Assembly (NCBI RefSeq): GCF_001625305.1
Contig: NW_017804198.1
Span: 2,128,795 to 2,192,794 of the forward strand
Direction of reading: 5' to 3'
Source: Branchiostoma belcheri
Taxonomy: Eukaryota; Chordata; Leptocardii; Amphioxiformes; Branchiostomatidae
Length of the DNA stretch: 64,000 nucleotides
Made by a program: the position numbers and the translations under genes. A model generated the notes under the pieces. The model saw only the letters and a list, made by a program, of their open reading frames with translations, had not been told where the DNA came from and made no database searches. Shown piece by piece: positions 37,001-52,000 of this stretch. The stretch's first letter is position 1. Each line of letters opens with the position of its first letter.

Positions 37001-40000
37001 TCTAAGGGAAAGGCAAAGAACAGGGGAGCAGAGCCTCAGAAACAAGCCCCACGGGACCTGAAACAGCCAGGTCCTACCAGGGGACAGGAACAGCTGGGTA
37101 CAGACATCAGTAATGAAACACCCAGGCATGAGGAGGGGACAGGAAGTACCAACAGTATCAACTCTGACGAACTGTTACAACTTCTAGAAGAGAAGAGAGC
37201 ACAACTGATGAGACAGAAACACTCTACAGAAGGTGGGCATCAGTACTCCCACTGGGATGGATAGATGGTTAGATGGATGGGTGGATGGAAGACTAAGGGT
37301 ATTGAGACTGCAGTACCACTTTCAAACACTAGGAGGCATTATGTGATGGCCAGCAGGAATCTTTGGTTGCTTTGTCCTTGGTGCTGAAAGCATGGACAAT
37401 AACAGTAATTTTCCTTTCAAGTGTATAATGTGGCTGTTGAATGTCTAGGAATGTTTTCCACTTATATAGCTATGTCTTAGTAGCCTTTTGTCTACATTTT
37501 CTTCACATTAATGGTTGGATGTAAGGATGGGTATGGATGGATGGATGGACGGATGGAAGGATGGAACGTGGAAGGATGGATGGAAGACTAAGGGTACTGA
37601 GACTGCAGTACCACTTCCAAACACTAGGAGGCATTATGTGATGGCCAGCAGGAATCTTTGGTTGCTTTGTCCTTGGTGCTGAAAGCATTCTGAATAACAG
37701 CAATTTTCGTTTAAAGTGTATAATGTGGCTGTTGAATGTCGAGGAATGTTTTGCACTCATACCCATAGCTATGTCTTAGTAGCATTTTATCTACATTTTC
37801 TTCAACACAATATTAGATGGATGGAAGGATGGGTATGGATGGATGGATGGATGGATGGATGGATGGATGGATGCATGCATGGATGGATGGATGGATGGAT
37901 GCATGCATGCATGGGTGGGTGGATGGATGGATGGATGGATGGATGGATGGGTGGGTAGATGGAAGGATGGATGGATGGATGGATGGATGGATGGATGGAT
38001 GGATGGATGGATGGATGGATGGATGGATGGATGGATGGGTAGATGGACAGATGGATGGGTGGGTAAATGAATGGAAGGATGGATGGAAGACTAAGGGTAT
38101 TGAGACTGCAGTACCACTTTCAAACACTAGGAGGCATTATGTGGTGGCCAGCAGGAATCTTTGGTTGCTTTGTCCTTGGTGCTGAAAGCATTCCCAATAA
38201 CAGCAATTTTCGTTTAAAGTGTATAATGTGGCTGTTGAATGTCTAGGAATATTTTGCACTCATACTCATAGCTATGTCTTAGTAGCCTTTTATCTACATT
38301 TTCTTTAACACAATATTGGATGGATCTGGGCAAGAATTTGTAATAAACTTTAAAAAAACTTCAGTACTTTCATTGTTTGTTGGACACAGTCTCTGAGAGT
38401 CACCCGACCAGCACTGCTGAAGGGCAGGAGGGAGGTGGTCATCTGCAGGGTCAGACTACCCAGCGGTCACTCACTGTGGAGGACATACTGCCACCACAGA
38501 GAACTGCTGATAATGTGTTGCCTGTGGCAGAGTCAGCAGCAGCTGAAGGAAAAGGTGGGAATTTGATTATAATATAATATCAAAAAGTAATAGGTATTAT
38601 GTTTATTATGATGATAACACCTTCCTTAGAGCTTCTGATTGGAGTACTTCTTCTCAACACTATATCTAGCCAATGTCACTGTAGGTGGTCCGTTAATGGT
38701 GAGAACACAATCCTAAAGCTCTCTGCAGTGGATAAGAAAGACAACCCCAGTCATGAACTGGGATGAGGGAATCTTAGCCTAGCAAAAACGTCACTGATAT
38801 TGGCTACATACAGTTTAGGTGTAGAAATGGGTACTCTGTACCTGACTTCACTTCATTTTGGGAGGTTAAAGGCAGTGAAAGGAGAGGGATGGGCTCTGCC
38901 TTCCAATACCGTGCCCTGGACACAGTGGAAAACAAGTCCCTGCCCCTATGGCCTCAAAAAAGGCTTCCTTGCCTTTACTTATCTTTAACCAACCATATTT
39001 TGAATCATAAGGAAAAATGTTCTTAGGTCAGTACTGATTGATGTCATTGTTATCTCTGCCATTGGATATCTCCCATGTAGATGTGAGAGTTCACCGTAAG
39101 AAGAAGAAGGGGCGCTCACTGTTTCCTCTGTCAGCTAACATGGACAACCGTGCCAAGTGTCACCTGCAGCAGGACTGCCTCACACTGGCACAGCTCATGT
39201 ATGGTGAGTCTCTTTGTTTGTTTGTTTGTTTTATTATGACTTCATTTTGTGGTGAAGTCATATTGATTTGCTCATGTTTCTTCTTCTCCTTCTCCTCCTC
39301 CTGCCATTTCTTTAAATTGATTCAACTCAAAAATTTTTTGGATCCCTGGATAAGGAAGTCACAACCAGGATCCAAAAAGCCAGCCAGGCACTGGGGAGAC
39401 TCAGGGTAAAGGTCCTGCAACAAAGAGGCATCAAATTGACCACTAAAATCAAGATCTACAAAGCAGTAGTACTGTCCTCACTTCTGTACGGATGGGAAAG
39501 CTGGACTTTGTACCGAAGACACATCAAACAGCTCGAACAGTTTCACATGAGGGCTCTACGCATGCAGAATCATGAACATTTCCTGGCAAGACAAAGTCAC
39601 CAACCAGCAGGTCTTAGATATGGCCCAATGTACAAGTGTTGAAGTGATGCTGCTGAAGTCCCAACTCCGGTGGACTGGCCATGTTATCAGAATGACTGAT
39701 AACCGTATCCCCAGACAACTTTTGTATGGGGAGCTGAAGCTGGGCTTGAGAAAAAGAGGAAGGCCCAGGCTGAGATATAAGGACACACTAAAAAAACAAC
39801 CTCAAGTGGTGCGGCATCAAGCCGCCCCAACTGGAGTCGGCAGCTTCTGACAGAACAGCCTGGAGGGCGCTCATCTCTCGAGCTACTGTAGCCTTTGAGG
39901 AGGATAGGAGGCAGCGTCTTAATGCTGCAAGAGTCAGACGGCACAACGCAGCGACATCAGCAGTTCTGACTCAAGATCACAAATGCCTGAAGTGTGGACG

Positions 40001-43000
40001 GCTTTGTGCCTCGAGATTGGGACTGTGAAGTCATATGAGGTCACATCCCCCGTGAATGAGCACACTGACAGTCCTCTTCGACAACGAAGGACTACCAAGA
40101 CCTTTTAATTATGCATGTATCTCGTCAATGTGTTTTATACTCGTTGTATGTTTTTGAGTAGAAGGTGTTATATAAGCAACCTTTGCTTCCTGCTCAATAC
40201 TCAATAGATATATGTGAATAGATTTAAAAAAAACATCTCCCCAGAAGAAGAATGTTCAGCCATGTTGTTGTTCTGTTCAGAAAGAGCTGGTGGAGACATG
40301 TCTGCTGGAAGTGCAGGTTGTGACGGCCTCGGTCTGTTCTTTGACAGAAGAAGTTTGTACAAAACCTTCAGAGAGGAAAGTAAGTTAAGCTCTCTCTCTA
40401 ATAATATGGTACGTACATGTATGTTAAGATATCACTAGAAATATACTAGATATAGATTCTTTAGATAAGAAACACTTGTCAGAGAGGGAATTCCAAAGCT
40501 TGGCCTTACGGGGAAAGAAACTGTCACTGTAAAAAGATTTCGAACAAGGAAATTGGATGGTAGATACATTTAGATTGATTTTTTTTAAACTTTATTTTAT
40601 TGAAATTGCAACAATGCAATACACGCGGAACAGAGGCAGCTGTTGCTGGTGTTGTGTCCCGCACATAGAAATGAAAAGTGGACAGACAATACTCATTTTC
40701 ACTTCAGTCTAGTGGGGAAAGTCGCGTTAAGTGCCTTTCCCAAGGGCACAAGGTCGGTGGCATGTCAGGACCCGGGACCTCTTGATTCGAGTCGCGCACG
40801 CTGCCGTTGCGCCACATGACCCCGTAGATGTAGATTGATACCCTGTCAGATGCCTGTAACGTTAGATATCAGGCTCATACATGTACTAGATAGAACTGTT
40901 ACTGTAACAGTAAATTGTAAAATACTGTATGGTTTTACAGAAGGAAAGATATGGACAGTACAAATGAATGACAGTGTCATACATGTACAGGATTGTATGA
41001 CTTTTGAGCATATCTCACAATTAGAGACCATTACATCGGCAGAATGCACCGCGCCTGTGCAAAAACCATATTTTCCCACTGTTTAGGGTGGATATTTTGT
41101 AAATTTAGAACTTTGCTGGTTGCAGACAATACGTAATTTTGTATCTTTCCAATACGACATTTGAAAACTATAGAGGAAATGGCAACCTTAAATACACTAA
41201 GACGACCTTAGACAAGCCTCCCTTCCCAAGCCCTACGCACAATACACCACGGTTTTTGCACAGGCACAGTATGTTCCATTAAGACACTGTGGCAAGGGGA
41301 AGCAGGATGCTAACTCTGTGTTGATTTTTCCTCAGGTTTGAACCATGTAGAGAACGGTCATCTGGACCACAGCCTGCAGCTGGCCGTCTGGAGAGGTGAC
41401 ATCCTGGGAGCCCTGAAGCTGGCTCGCCAACATGGCCAGCTGTCAGACTGGTTAGTAGCAATGGCACCTCTAGGTGAGTTATCATTCTGCAGTATTAGTA
41501 CATTTATGTCATACCTGGGCTGCGATTACGTTCGATACGGGTGTTCCGGACTGGGCCGTACTTTACCGTGCATTTTGCCCTAACTGCGTGCACCGCTTTG
41601 GAAAATTTGCATACAAATTCTGACATTGGAATTGATGTTGTTGCATTTTTTTAGTTTAGGGACACCAAATTTTCACTCATTTTGCATTGAAAGGCATAAA
41701 ATACAACACGGTGCATTCCGTATCATACTCAGTCCCAGCCCTCCAGCGGATCGGATCTCCCTTTAGGCCTTAGGCCGTCGGGCGATTCAATGCGCAGTCG
41801 GGCTGTTGGTAACTTGGGCGATAAGGTATACACTGTGTTGTATTCTATATGTACAGGCAAACTTGCTCAAGCGACCACCCTCTATAAGCTGGTATTTATT
41901 CCATAACGACCACTTTCTCTTGGTCCTGATTTTTCCCCCATAGACTTGCATTAAGGGACTTGCCTAATCCACTTGTCCATTGCAACTGGCAATATTTAGA
42001 ACTGCACATGGCCCAATCTCTGCCTATGACAACCACGTCATTTTCAAGCCTGTGTCTGAAAAGTTAACATATTTTCATAGGAAATCTTGATGGAATCAGT
42101 TACCCAAATTTTCAGCGACCACTGTCGCCTTCATCAGGATAATTAATGACCAATCACTTCTCAACGTGATCTCGCGAAAGTTACGGTTTACAAACACATG
42201 ACCTTATTCACACAAGACTAGTACTTAACTGATACAAGACGTAAGCATTACATTCTACTAATGTGCTGTAGACATGTTACACTTGACCTATACTTGTAGA
42301 ACCCAGTGAATACTTGTGTTCCAGCTGGTCATGATGTGTGGGTACAGACTGTCCAGGACTATGCACAGCAACTATGTGGACAAGACCAGCACTACAAGGC
42401 TGTCACGTTCCTGCTGGCCTGTCACAAAGTCCACCAGGCTATCGCCTTGCTGAAAAACAACAAAATGTTCAGGTAAGTACTACGACACTTTGTACAAGAC
42501 AACACAAGTCAGCATGAAAGTTCATCTGTGTTGGTACAAGTCATTATGAAATAAAGACTGAGCTTTAACTTCCAACACTTAGATTTCAGAATTGGGACTT
42601 ACCCCAAATTTTCGGTTGACTCCATCAACCTTGTTCATGGAATGGACCCGTCTACTCTTGGAACGTGACATCAGAGACTGAATTGGACTTCTTTGCAAGA
42701 GGAGTAAAGGAGGCGGTCTACATAAGAGCTCACATGCAGACCTACCCTGAACAGAGACGGGGGGCGACACAAGTTATCTGGCACGTATGACCCGCTACTA
42801 CGGTCACGTGTCTCTGACATCACGTTCCAAGAGTAGACGGGTCCATTCCGTGAACAAGATTGATGGAGTCAACCGAAAATTTGGGGTAAGTCCCAATTCT
42901 GTAATCTAAGTGTTAGAAGTTAAAGCTTAGTCTTTATTTCATAAAGACAAATCAGGTGCAGGAACTTATACATAAATGTAGACTCTGAGTCTGTCTTCAC

Positions 43001-46000
43001 TGACTATTCAGTTTATTGACAGTTGCTCTCCATTCTTGTGGTTGCACTTCAGATGTGATTTCAGAAAATATAACAAAATTAAAGAAAAACAACTTGACTT
43101 TTTTTGTATACTATACAATTTGTAATATATGTATAACTATTTTGTAATTTGAATTGAAGATTCAATAATGTGCAATACATGCTTTTACTCATTTGAGAAC
43201 ACATTATTTTTTGTCCTTTTAGTACTATATTCGTTGTAAAGAAGATTACAGATTTTATTTTACATTCATCCAACATTTCCAGACGAAATATTTCATTACC
43301 GGGTACATTGCAATCTTGGCATGTCGAATCTTTCCGAAACCTACTCTAGTCTATTTATTCTCTGTTTAAAGTTAAACTTTTGTTCCAAAATTCTCTCACC
43401 TAGAGCTTTTGACCAGTCACTCTGGTCTTCCTCAGTAGACTGACCCAGTGAAGCTTGTCACGTGGCTTCTTTGAAGTGTGACGTCAACACTGGGTCAAAG
43501 GTATCTGGTAGACGATGTTGGCCCCCGTCGCGGTTCAATGTAGGGTGATGGGCCCTGATGTATATGGCTTCCTTCACCCCTCTCAAGAAATATTGAGAGA
43601 ATTTTTTTTTTGTGTTGGAACGAAAGTTTTAACTTTAAACAATCATGTAACTACCAACACATTCAGATGAACTTTCATGATACTATTTATTCTCTGTTGT
43701 GTAGTATTATTTCCTCCTGATTGGTCAATATCAAATTTTCGGATGTTTTCTTGATCTCCCCAGAGAGGCTGTTGCCCTGGCCAAAGCCCGTCTCCCTCCC
43801 CATGACCCTGTAATACTGGACCTGTATGATGCCTGGGCAACAGAGCTGCAGAAAGATCATTATGAGCAGGCAGCCAAGTGGTGAGAACTTTTGTATCCAT
43901 GCATCCAGAAAGGGTACAGATAGACTGTGAAATACTAGAATGATTCATGCTGTACATGTAGGTTAAGTGTAAATATGTAGAATTGTGTCTGTAATTGTGA
44001 TGTTACATGTATTTGTATTGGAACCCTGGAAGAATAGCCCATAATGGGCTAAAGGGTATCTCAATAAACTGAAACTGAAACTGTTGGCAGAACTTACTGC
44101 ACTTCTTGGCAGAACTTACTGCACTTCTTGGCAGAACTTACTGCACTTCTTGGCAGAACTTACTGCACTTCTTGGCAGAACTTACTGCACTTCTTGGCAG
44201 AACTTATTACACTAATCTTCTTGGCAGAACTTACTGCACTTCTTGGCAGACAGTAGTGATCTTACTCGTGAGAAATTATTATTGTTTTACTTATATTGCT
44301 ATAATAATAAGACGATGACGGTTTTTATAAATTTAGTATATTACAAGTGTAAGTTGCCCTCTTATATCTACTAGTATTAACAGGCGACACTTTAATTCCG
44401 GACAGACACTCTAATTCCGGACTACCTCTCACTTTTCAAGTATAGTTTGTCCTGGACAATTGACATTCCACATGGTGATGTAGAAGATGACAACAACTAT
44501 GTAGATAACAGTGATAGTTCCCTAGGGATCCAGTTATTTCTTGCAGAAATCTGCAGAATTCTGCGCAGAATTCTGCACCCCGCGCAGATTTCTGCACAGA
44601 AATCTGCGCTGGGTGCAGAAATCTGCGCAGATTTCTGCGCAGAAATCTGCTTTTTAAAAGATTTCGTACCGTACTGTCCTACAAAATGTATCATTATGGT
44701 GATAAGCGGTAGATTTACTGTCCTAAAAATGCTACTATCAGGTTACATGTATTTTGGGCATAACTTGTCGGAAATGCATTCAATTTGGCTTGTGCCTAGT
44801 GCGCTGCTATTTGGCATGGGGATAGCTTCGCACTGTATGCTGTTCTTTTCGTTTCTTGACAAAAATTGTGATCTTTAAAGTAATTTATGAAGTAAAACAA
44901 TTCTCCACAAAGTGATGACGAGCTATACACATTACAGACGAGGACATACAACGTAACAGACGTTTCGTTTGAGCTATACAGGCAAGCATAAGACCAGATC
45001 CTGTAACCAGGTAGCCTGAGTGTTAGCCTTTTTATCTTTCATCTACTTCCCACTATGCTACCCGTATAAAGAGTGTGGGGAGCGGATGAAAGCTACAAAG
45101 GCTGACACTCTGGCTAGTAACCAGCAGTATCAGTTGAATGAACCATAAGGGAAATTCCATTGACACACAGGGTGAAGATTTCTGCAGAAATCTGCAGAAT
45201 TCTGCAGAAATCTGCAGAATTCTGCACAGATTTCTGCGCAGAAATCTAAATTTTTAAAAAGATTTCATAAAATACCCACAAAATGTATCATTTGTCCATA
45301 CAGATGTTACTACAATGTACTAGCTTGATTTGGGTAAAAATTGTCAGAAATGCATATTATTGGCTTTGTTCCGCTGCATGACAACCCAATGCCCTGCGAT
45401 TTGGCATTGAGATTACTGATAGCTTTGCACTTTTTGCTTTTAATTTTGATTTAGGCTAGCAACTTCTATTATTTACCTTATTGCGGGTATAATATAGTAC
45501 AAAACATATCTTATTCCACATGTACATAGCTTCTGTGCCACTATATCATGGCTCGATCACACCCTGAAATCAAGTTTCAGCCCTTGGTTACAAATGTCTC
45601 TCCTATCCCACTTTGAAGTTCTGCAAGACTCCCAGACTGGATGTCCTCGGGATTTTGGGGCCGTGTAACGGTTGGAGCAGCTGCTGCACCATCCACTTCC
45701 CCAACCAACTTTCTTGCTTTTTCTTGTCCGACCATCTCAGCTGATGGCTGTAGGCCAGAGCTTTTTGTGGGTCAATACAAGAGGATACCTGCTCTGGTTA
45801 TCTACAATTGATTTGTCACTATTTAGTCAATAAGAGGAAAGAAAGAAGAATAAAGCCTTGTTAGAACTTGGGACATAATGGGACATGGTTTTAGTAGTTG
45901 AACTGTACTGTGAGACTGTGTTCAAACGCTAGACAACTACCCTTGGAAGAACTTATCACCAAGGTAGCTCTGGGTGCTACTGGGTTTGTGTAACAATTTT

Positions 46001-49000
46001 CCATGCCCCGCCTCCACTCTTATCCAAACAAATTCAGGGCTTTTAATGTAAGTCTTCACAGTAAGGGCCCAGAGAGCCCCTCCTGACCACCAAACTGTAA
46101 TCACTACCACATGTTTTCATAGCTTATCTATCTAGCCACAGAGCACAGAGGAGACCTCTAGACAATAGTCTCAGGAGAACAACCTTAAGCCTGCATGGCC
46201 TGATGTATTTCCATTTGTGCTGCTTTAAGTAAATGGTAAGAGATTGATAATTTTCTTGAAAAAAATTGAGATCTCTTAAGGTAATTTTTGGTAATTTAAG
46301 GTAAAAAAATTCTCCACTAAGTGATGATGACATATGCACATTACAGATTTGAAGATACCAGGCTAGAACATACATGTACATGTACATGTACATGTACATG
46401 TCACTGATCTTTTGTTTGAGCTATGCAGGAAAGCGTCCTGTTAAACCAGCTAGGCTCTCTCAGGCCAGACTAACCAGCATCAGTAAACCACAAGGGAAAT
46501 TTGACATTCCATTGACTGGTCATGCAAGGGTCAGGAATATCTTCTTTCCTGTCTTGTACCCTCCTAGTGCCTTTCATAATACACGTAGTATCTTGCTGCA
46601 GGGGAATTGTTTGCAGTTTATGAGTGTGTCTGTAGTGTACATACCGGTACATGTAAAGTACTCTCAAGAAAGCTAAATACTCCAGATGCATGACAACAGT
46701 CATTGCAACCTTACTTGACATCGCCATACTTCTGGCATGTTTAGGCTAACATGTGATACTGCAATGAAGAGTTAAGAATTGAATCAAATCCCCACATGGT
46801 CCTATACATGGTCCCTCTGATTTTCAGTTACCTAAAGAGAGCCCTTGGAAGCACATACAAGAGAGTGCTAGTGGTTGCAGTCAGATTATGCTGAGTAGTG
46901 AGCAGCTTTGCACAGGATCCACATATGTATATGGGCATGTACAAGGCCCTTATGTTTCCTTGACTAGCCAGGCCAAGTAGATTAGCCAAGTAGATCTATT
47001 TTTCTGTATTTCTTCGGGAGGGGGTGATGACCTGAAGGTAAATTTTGTGGATAATTCTTTTTCTCACAACTAGTAGTATCTACTAGAGTCTTTGTAAGTT
47101 TCTTCACTTGAGACACAAAAGCTACATTGTAATAAGGGTTAGCCAGACATTTCCCCACCAGATCATACGAAATACCAAAAGAATAAAGTAGCACTTGAAG
47201 ACAAGAAAATGAACTTTTCCTCTGGAAATTATGAAAAAAAAATTGTAAAAAAACAAGGGAGAGGAGTGAATAATTGTCTTGTCAGGTGACGTTCACAGAC
47301 ATGCAAGTTAAAACTGACAGTGTGTACANNNNNNNNNNNNNNNNNNNNACTGTTTACCCACCAGGTCGATGATGGACATGGTAAACACGGAGGTGGAGCA
47401 GGAACAGATGGACATGCTGGTGGACTCCATGATGGAGCAGGGCGGCGTCCGCGACCGAGAACAGATGACTCAGCAGGACTTCATCAACATCCTGGGAGAA
47501 CACAAGCAGGCCCTCAGCAATGCAGCACTCAACCTGGGAGGTAGGGGGCGCTGTTGTACAGTGTTTTGTTTTGTGTTGTGTTGAACCATCAAGCACTGCA
47601 TGATGTTGTGTGGAAAGAGAATGAGGAGGAAATTAACAGGAATTGTCATAAGGCTTTAAAGAGGTAAATCTTTGAATAATTCTTGCAGAGACTCAATGAC
47701 AGTTCTTTTTCATCAAAAAGCTAATTTGATATTTGGACTTTTGGACACACTTTCCAAATTTAATATGAAACAAGTAAAATCTGAGATTTTATACCTCCGG
47801 GCTTTTTATTGTATATTTTTCCATGTTGTTTGTTCTGTATAGTTGATGGTGTTGAATTTTATGTGTTAGATTTAGCGTTCCTGGTTGTGTTAATACAGGA
47901 CTGGTCAACATTTTCATCTGCAGCCCATACCATGTACCCACGGTAAAAATGCATGTCAAGAACGTCTGAGACAGTATACCACGGTATTTGTAAGTTAAGA
48001 AGTCGTAATATACGCCGAAAACATCCAAGATTGCGCAAGGCGGCGTTGACCCCTGACCCATGGCCCACCCGGAAGTTGCGCTGGCAGCCAGCCCAGCGCC
48101 GCGCGCGACCATTTTCAGATTTTTACGCCCCAAAACACATATACAATAAAAACAAAAAAAACCTGCACCATCTACAGCCCATTAGCAGAACATACACCGA
48201 GTCCAGTCTACCCCAACGCGAGATACAACTGCGATAATATTTCAAAATACATATCGGAAGCAGACACCCCTCTGTTTGACCCCTTTTAAATGGTAAGACC
48301 CAAAACTGAAACCTCCCCATTCCTTAACAACATGGTAAATTCCATTTTCAGCATGGCGGGGGTGTCCGGAGCACTTAAAAACCTTTTATTTCCACGCCCA
48401 TAAACACATATACAATTAAACAAAAACGTTCTGCATCATCTGCAGCCCAACAGCAATACATATACCGAACCACAGACAAATCCGTCCAGCCGATCGCGAG
48501 AAACAGCTGCTGACAGAAATGTTTCGAACCATAGTAAAACCTCCTCGCGGAAGGATATCTCCTTCCCCGGAGGTAATGATGATTGAATTATTTAATATGC
48601 TGTCACTACTATATGTATGTGCCTGAGAAAATATTTTAGTGCAAATAATACCTGAGTGCACCCACACAAAAAATTGGGTGCACAGCTCCAAGGTGCATTG
48701 CACCCAGCATTTTGAGCCCTGTACATGTACATTGAATAGGCAAGACACTGAAGCAAGACCTACAGTGTTGCAGTGATCCATTCTGGCAGACCAGATGACC
48801 CAGCCAGGCCTGGTTTTTTTCTCTCCCTGGGACCCACACTGATTGAAAGAAAACATTCACATTGCTCTGCAGACCAGGGTTTGAAATACAACACTGAAAT
48901 CCTTTCCCCTATATTTTGCTCTCCTTGTTCAAAGTTGTTAATGGGAGTCCTGGAGGTAGCCTGGGTTCCAAACCCATAGCACACTGGACACAAAGGTGGA

Positions 49001-52000
49001 CTCTGCTGGGGTTAGCTCATCTTATGCACAAAGTCATGTATAGGTGGTCAGACAAAAACCTGTTGTAATGAGAGCATGATGGAAAGTACATCTACATGTA
49101 CATGTACATGTACATGTACATCTTATAACATCTCTGGTAACCAGTCTATGGTGGTTTATATATATATAATAGGGCCCCATTCCAGCTCAACAGCCCTGGT
49201 AGAAGTGCTGTAGGAGTTTTGTAGGGAACCGCTGAATCGGGCAGAAAGAGCTCCTGCAGCCCCCAAGAGTCAAGAGACTAGGATGATTTGAACTGGATTT
49301 TCAGAGACCCCAAATATGGGATCAAACAAGATGTAACTTCATCCCTGAAAAAACATGTGCCTTGCCTCCTCAGTCTGACCTCGAGGTTACCCCTCCTCAC
49401 TGGGACAGGGGGAGCTAGAGGTCAGACCTTCAGGTCACAATTGTGTACATCACAGTTTGGATGTTACAGAAGCTTAGCTAGCAGTATTATTAATAAGCTA
49501 GCCAGCCACCTTGTGCAAATAAGTTTTCACTCTTCACATACATGTATTTTTGTTTTGTTCAGTTCCAGTATTCAATGTTATGAACAGGATCAGAGGAAGG
49601 TGTGATACTAGTACTGGCAGAACTAATCGTTTTCCTCAGTTGGACGGTCCAAGAGATGACCTACATTTGTATACATGAGGGCCTGCATGCCCTTTATTGA
49701 AAGGCGTAATCTGGCCTTTTTAGTCTCCCTAATCCGTAGGCACTGCCTCCCCAAAAGAGGAATCCCAGCGTCCATGTTGAGCAAAGCATAAAGTCATAAT
49801 CAGCTCTGAAATTTTGACGTAATTTGTAGTCTGGTGGCGAAAATTTGCGTAATTCGTAATCACTACACCCCCATGCAGGCCCTCCTGGCCTCTCTTGCCC
49901 CTACTGGCTTTGGCACGATCTCCTGTGAAAATGTGTCTTTTCCTTTGGAGTATACATGTAACTGATGTCAGAGAAATTTGCACAATTTGAGGGTAGGGGA
50001 CTTGTGGGTGTGCATGTCATGGTCATGGGCACAACATAAAGTGAACATGTCTGATCATGGAGACTACATGTTCATTTAATTGGCATGCCAGTCTGATCAT
50101 CTCTCCACTTCAAAAAAAGTTTGTATGAACTTGTCAGGGTCCACAAATTTTGCCTCCTAAAATTTTTACTGACTTGCAAGCAAAATAGCACATTTAGAAG
50201 AATTGCACAGTTGTTACAGAATATGTAACTATCTAGAAATGAGGTAGATTAACATGTCAGTAATTGAAAGCAAGATTGCTTTTTCTACAATTTAATGTAA
50301 AGACACAAACATTCAACATCTGTCTACGTGTGAGTAGTTAGGATTCTGGCTGTCTGAGGCTGAAACTTCAGACTAGCTAGTAGTCCAAAGTGTGAGTTAT
50401 TTAAACCCAAGAGGAATGATGGAAAATTGCAGTTTACACGCTATCCCCTAGAATCAGCCTGGTAATTGTCTGTGTTGTTTTAGTCCAGCATGGCTGTCTG
50501 CTAATGAGGTCAGACTAGCTGTCCAGGGATTCAGCCTGGCCTACTCTGGGTACTCAACATGTGGTCTGTCTGCCTGGTTGACACTTTTTGCCAAATCCAA
50601 AATCATTGGACAGGGGTGGGTGTATCAAGTTCCTGTTAAACTGACCATAGATATGTAAATCAGAAGTATACTAAAAGGCCAACAATTGCAAGCAAAAGTA
50701 GTATTTCCCAAGCTTCATCAGTCCATGTATTCCCAGGCCAAACAATTCATAGAGGCACAATACACGTATTTAGATTTTTGGCTATTTGTAGCAAAAACAA
50801 GCAAAATGATAGCCTTTGAGAACCTGCACCTGAGGGGAAAAATTGCAAATGAACAAGCACATTGGTACCAACTTGAAAGTACATTGAATCTCCAATTTGC
50901 AGGTCATTGGGCCATAATATTGTGGCACATAGGTCTCTGAGTTACATACATTTTTGGCTATTTTTACCCCAAATAACCTAAATAAGGCTGGCATCTAAAA
51001 ACCCAACCCTGAACATCTGAAAACCCAATTCTTCGACCTTTCACCAAGGTCACTATCCTCTTTCCAAATTTCAGGTCATTCGACTGTACATTGTAATATA
51101 GAGGCACAGAAGCCAATAATATAGATTTTTTACTATTTTAACCCAAAATAAGCTTTATTTTGCAAGACTTGGAAGCAAAATCTTAGCATAATATTTATGC
51201 AAAGCTATATGTATCCCCATGCTACGTTGCAGGGTATTGGGCTGTCATAAAGTGGAACAAAAGCAAAAATATATGCATTTCCGACATTTTTACCCAAAAT
51301 AAGCTGAAAGTAGCATTTAGGGGAGTGAATCTACCACTTATCACCATAATGATACATTTTGTGGGACAATTTCGAGTTATTGTTGAAATCTTTTTAAAAA
51401 TTTAGAATTTCTGCGCAGAAATCTGTGCAGAATTCTGCAGATTTCTGCAGAATTCTGCAGATTTCTGTGCAGAAATCTGCGCGGGGTGCAGAATTCTGCG
51501 CAGAATTCTGCAGATTTCTGCAGAAATCTGCAGAAATAACTGGATCCCTAGGGAACTATCACTGTTATCTACATAGTTGTTGTCATCTTCTACATCACCA
51601 TGTGGAATGTCAATTGTCCAGGACAAACTATACTTGAAAAGTGAGAGGTAGTCCGGAATTAGAGTGTCTGTCCGGAATTAAAGTGTCGCCTGTTTATTGT
51701 ATAATCCCAAAAGTTGTAAATATCAGCACAATTCAGTTTTTACTGCAAGTCTGATATGTTCTTTGTTCTTTTCAATAAACCAATCACTACTACCACTACA
51801 ACATCCCACTGACCAAATCTTGTCCTGTATCCTGTTGTCCAGCTACCTTGCCATGCAGCAGCCGTGTGATGCTGTAGCCGTCCTGGCCAGGAGAGGGGAC
51901 CTGGACTCCCTCAGGGTGGCTGCCAGCGTCGCTGCAGCAGCCGGAAGTGAAGACCAGCTGTCCTCCGTGGCATGTAGATATGCACATGAGTGTCAGCTGC

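Larger units (their letters stand above)
44391..51691. mobile_element. 7.3-kb element with ~300-bp inverted ends, enclosing a foreign exon
   Basis: Left end ACAGGCGACACTTTAATTCC and right end GGAATTAAAGTGTCGCCTGT are near-identical inverted arms that run on through CCGGACAGACACTCTAATTC, CCATGTGGAATGTC and the CTGCAGAAATCTGCG block, about 300 bases each. TTA flanks both sides, a TWA target duplication. Inside are a DUOX-like exon, another MITE, short tandem repeats and one 20-N gap, but no transposase that I can see. It could be a large non-autonomous DNA transposon. Confidence 0.72.

Noticed and set aside
37717-38185. Met/Asp/Gly/Trp and Ser/Ile/His/Pro repeat open frames
   Set aside because: Pure (ATGG)n microsatellite translated on both strands.
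44092-44262. Short regular repeat resembling a CRISPR array
   Set aside because: Head-to-tail 22-bp units without unique spacers, inside an animal intron.
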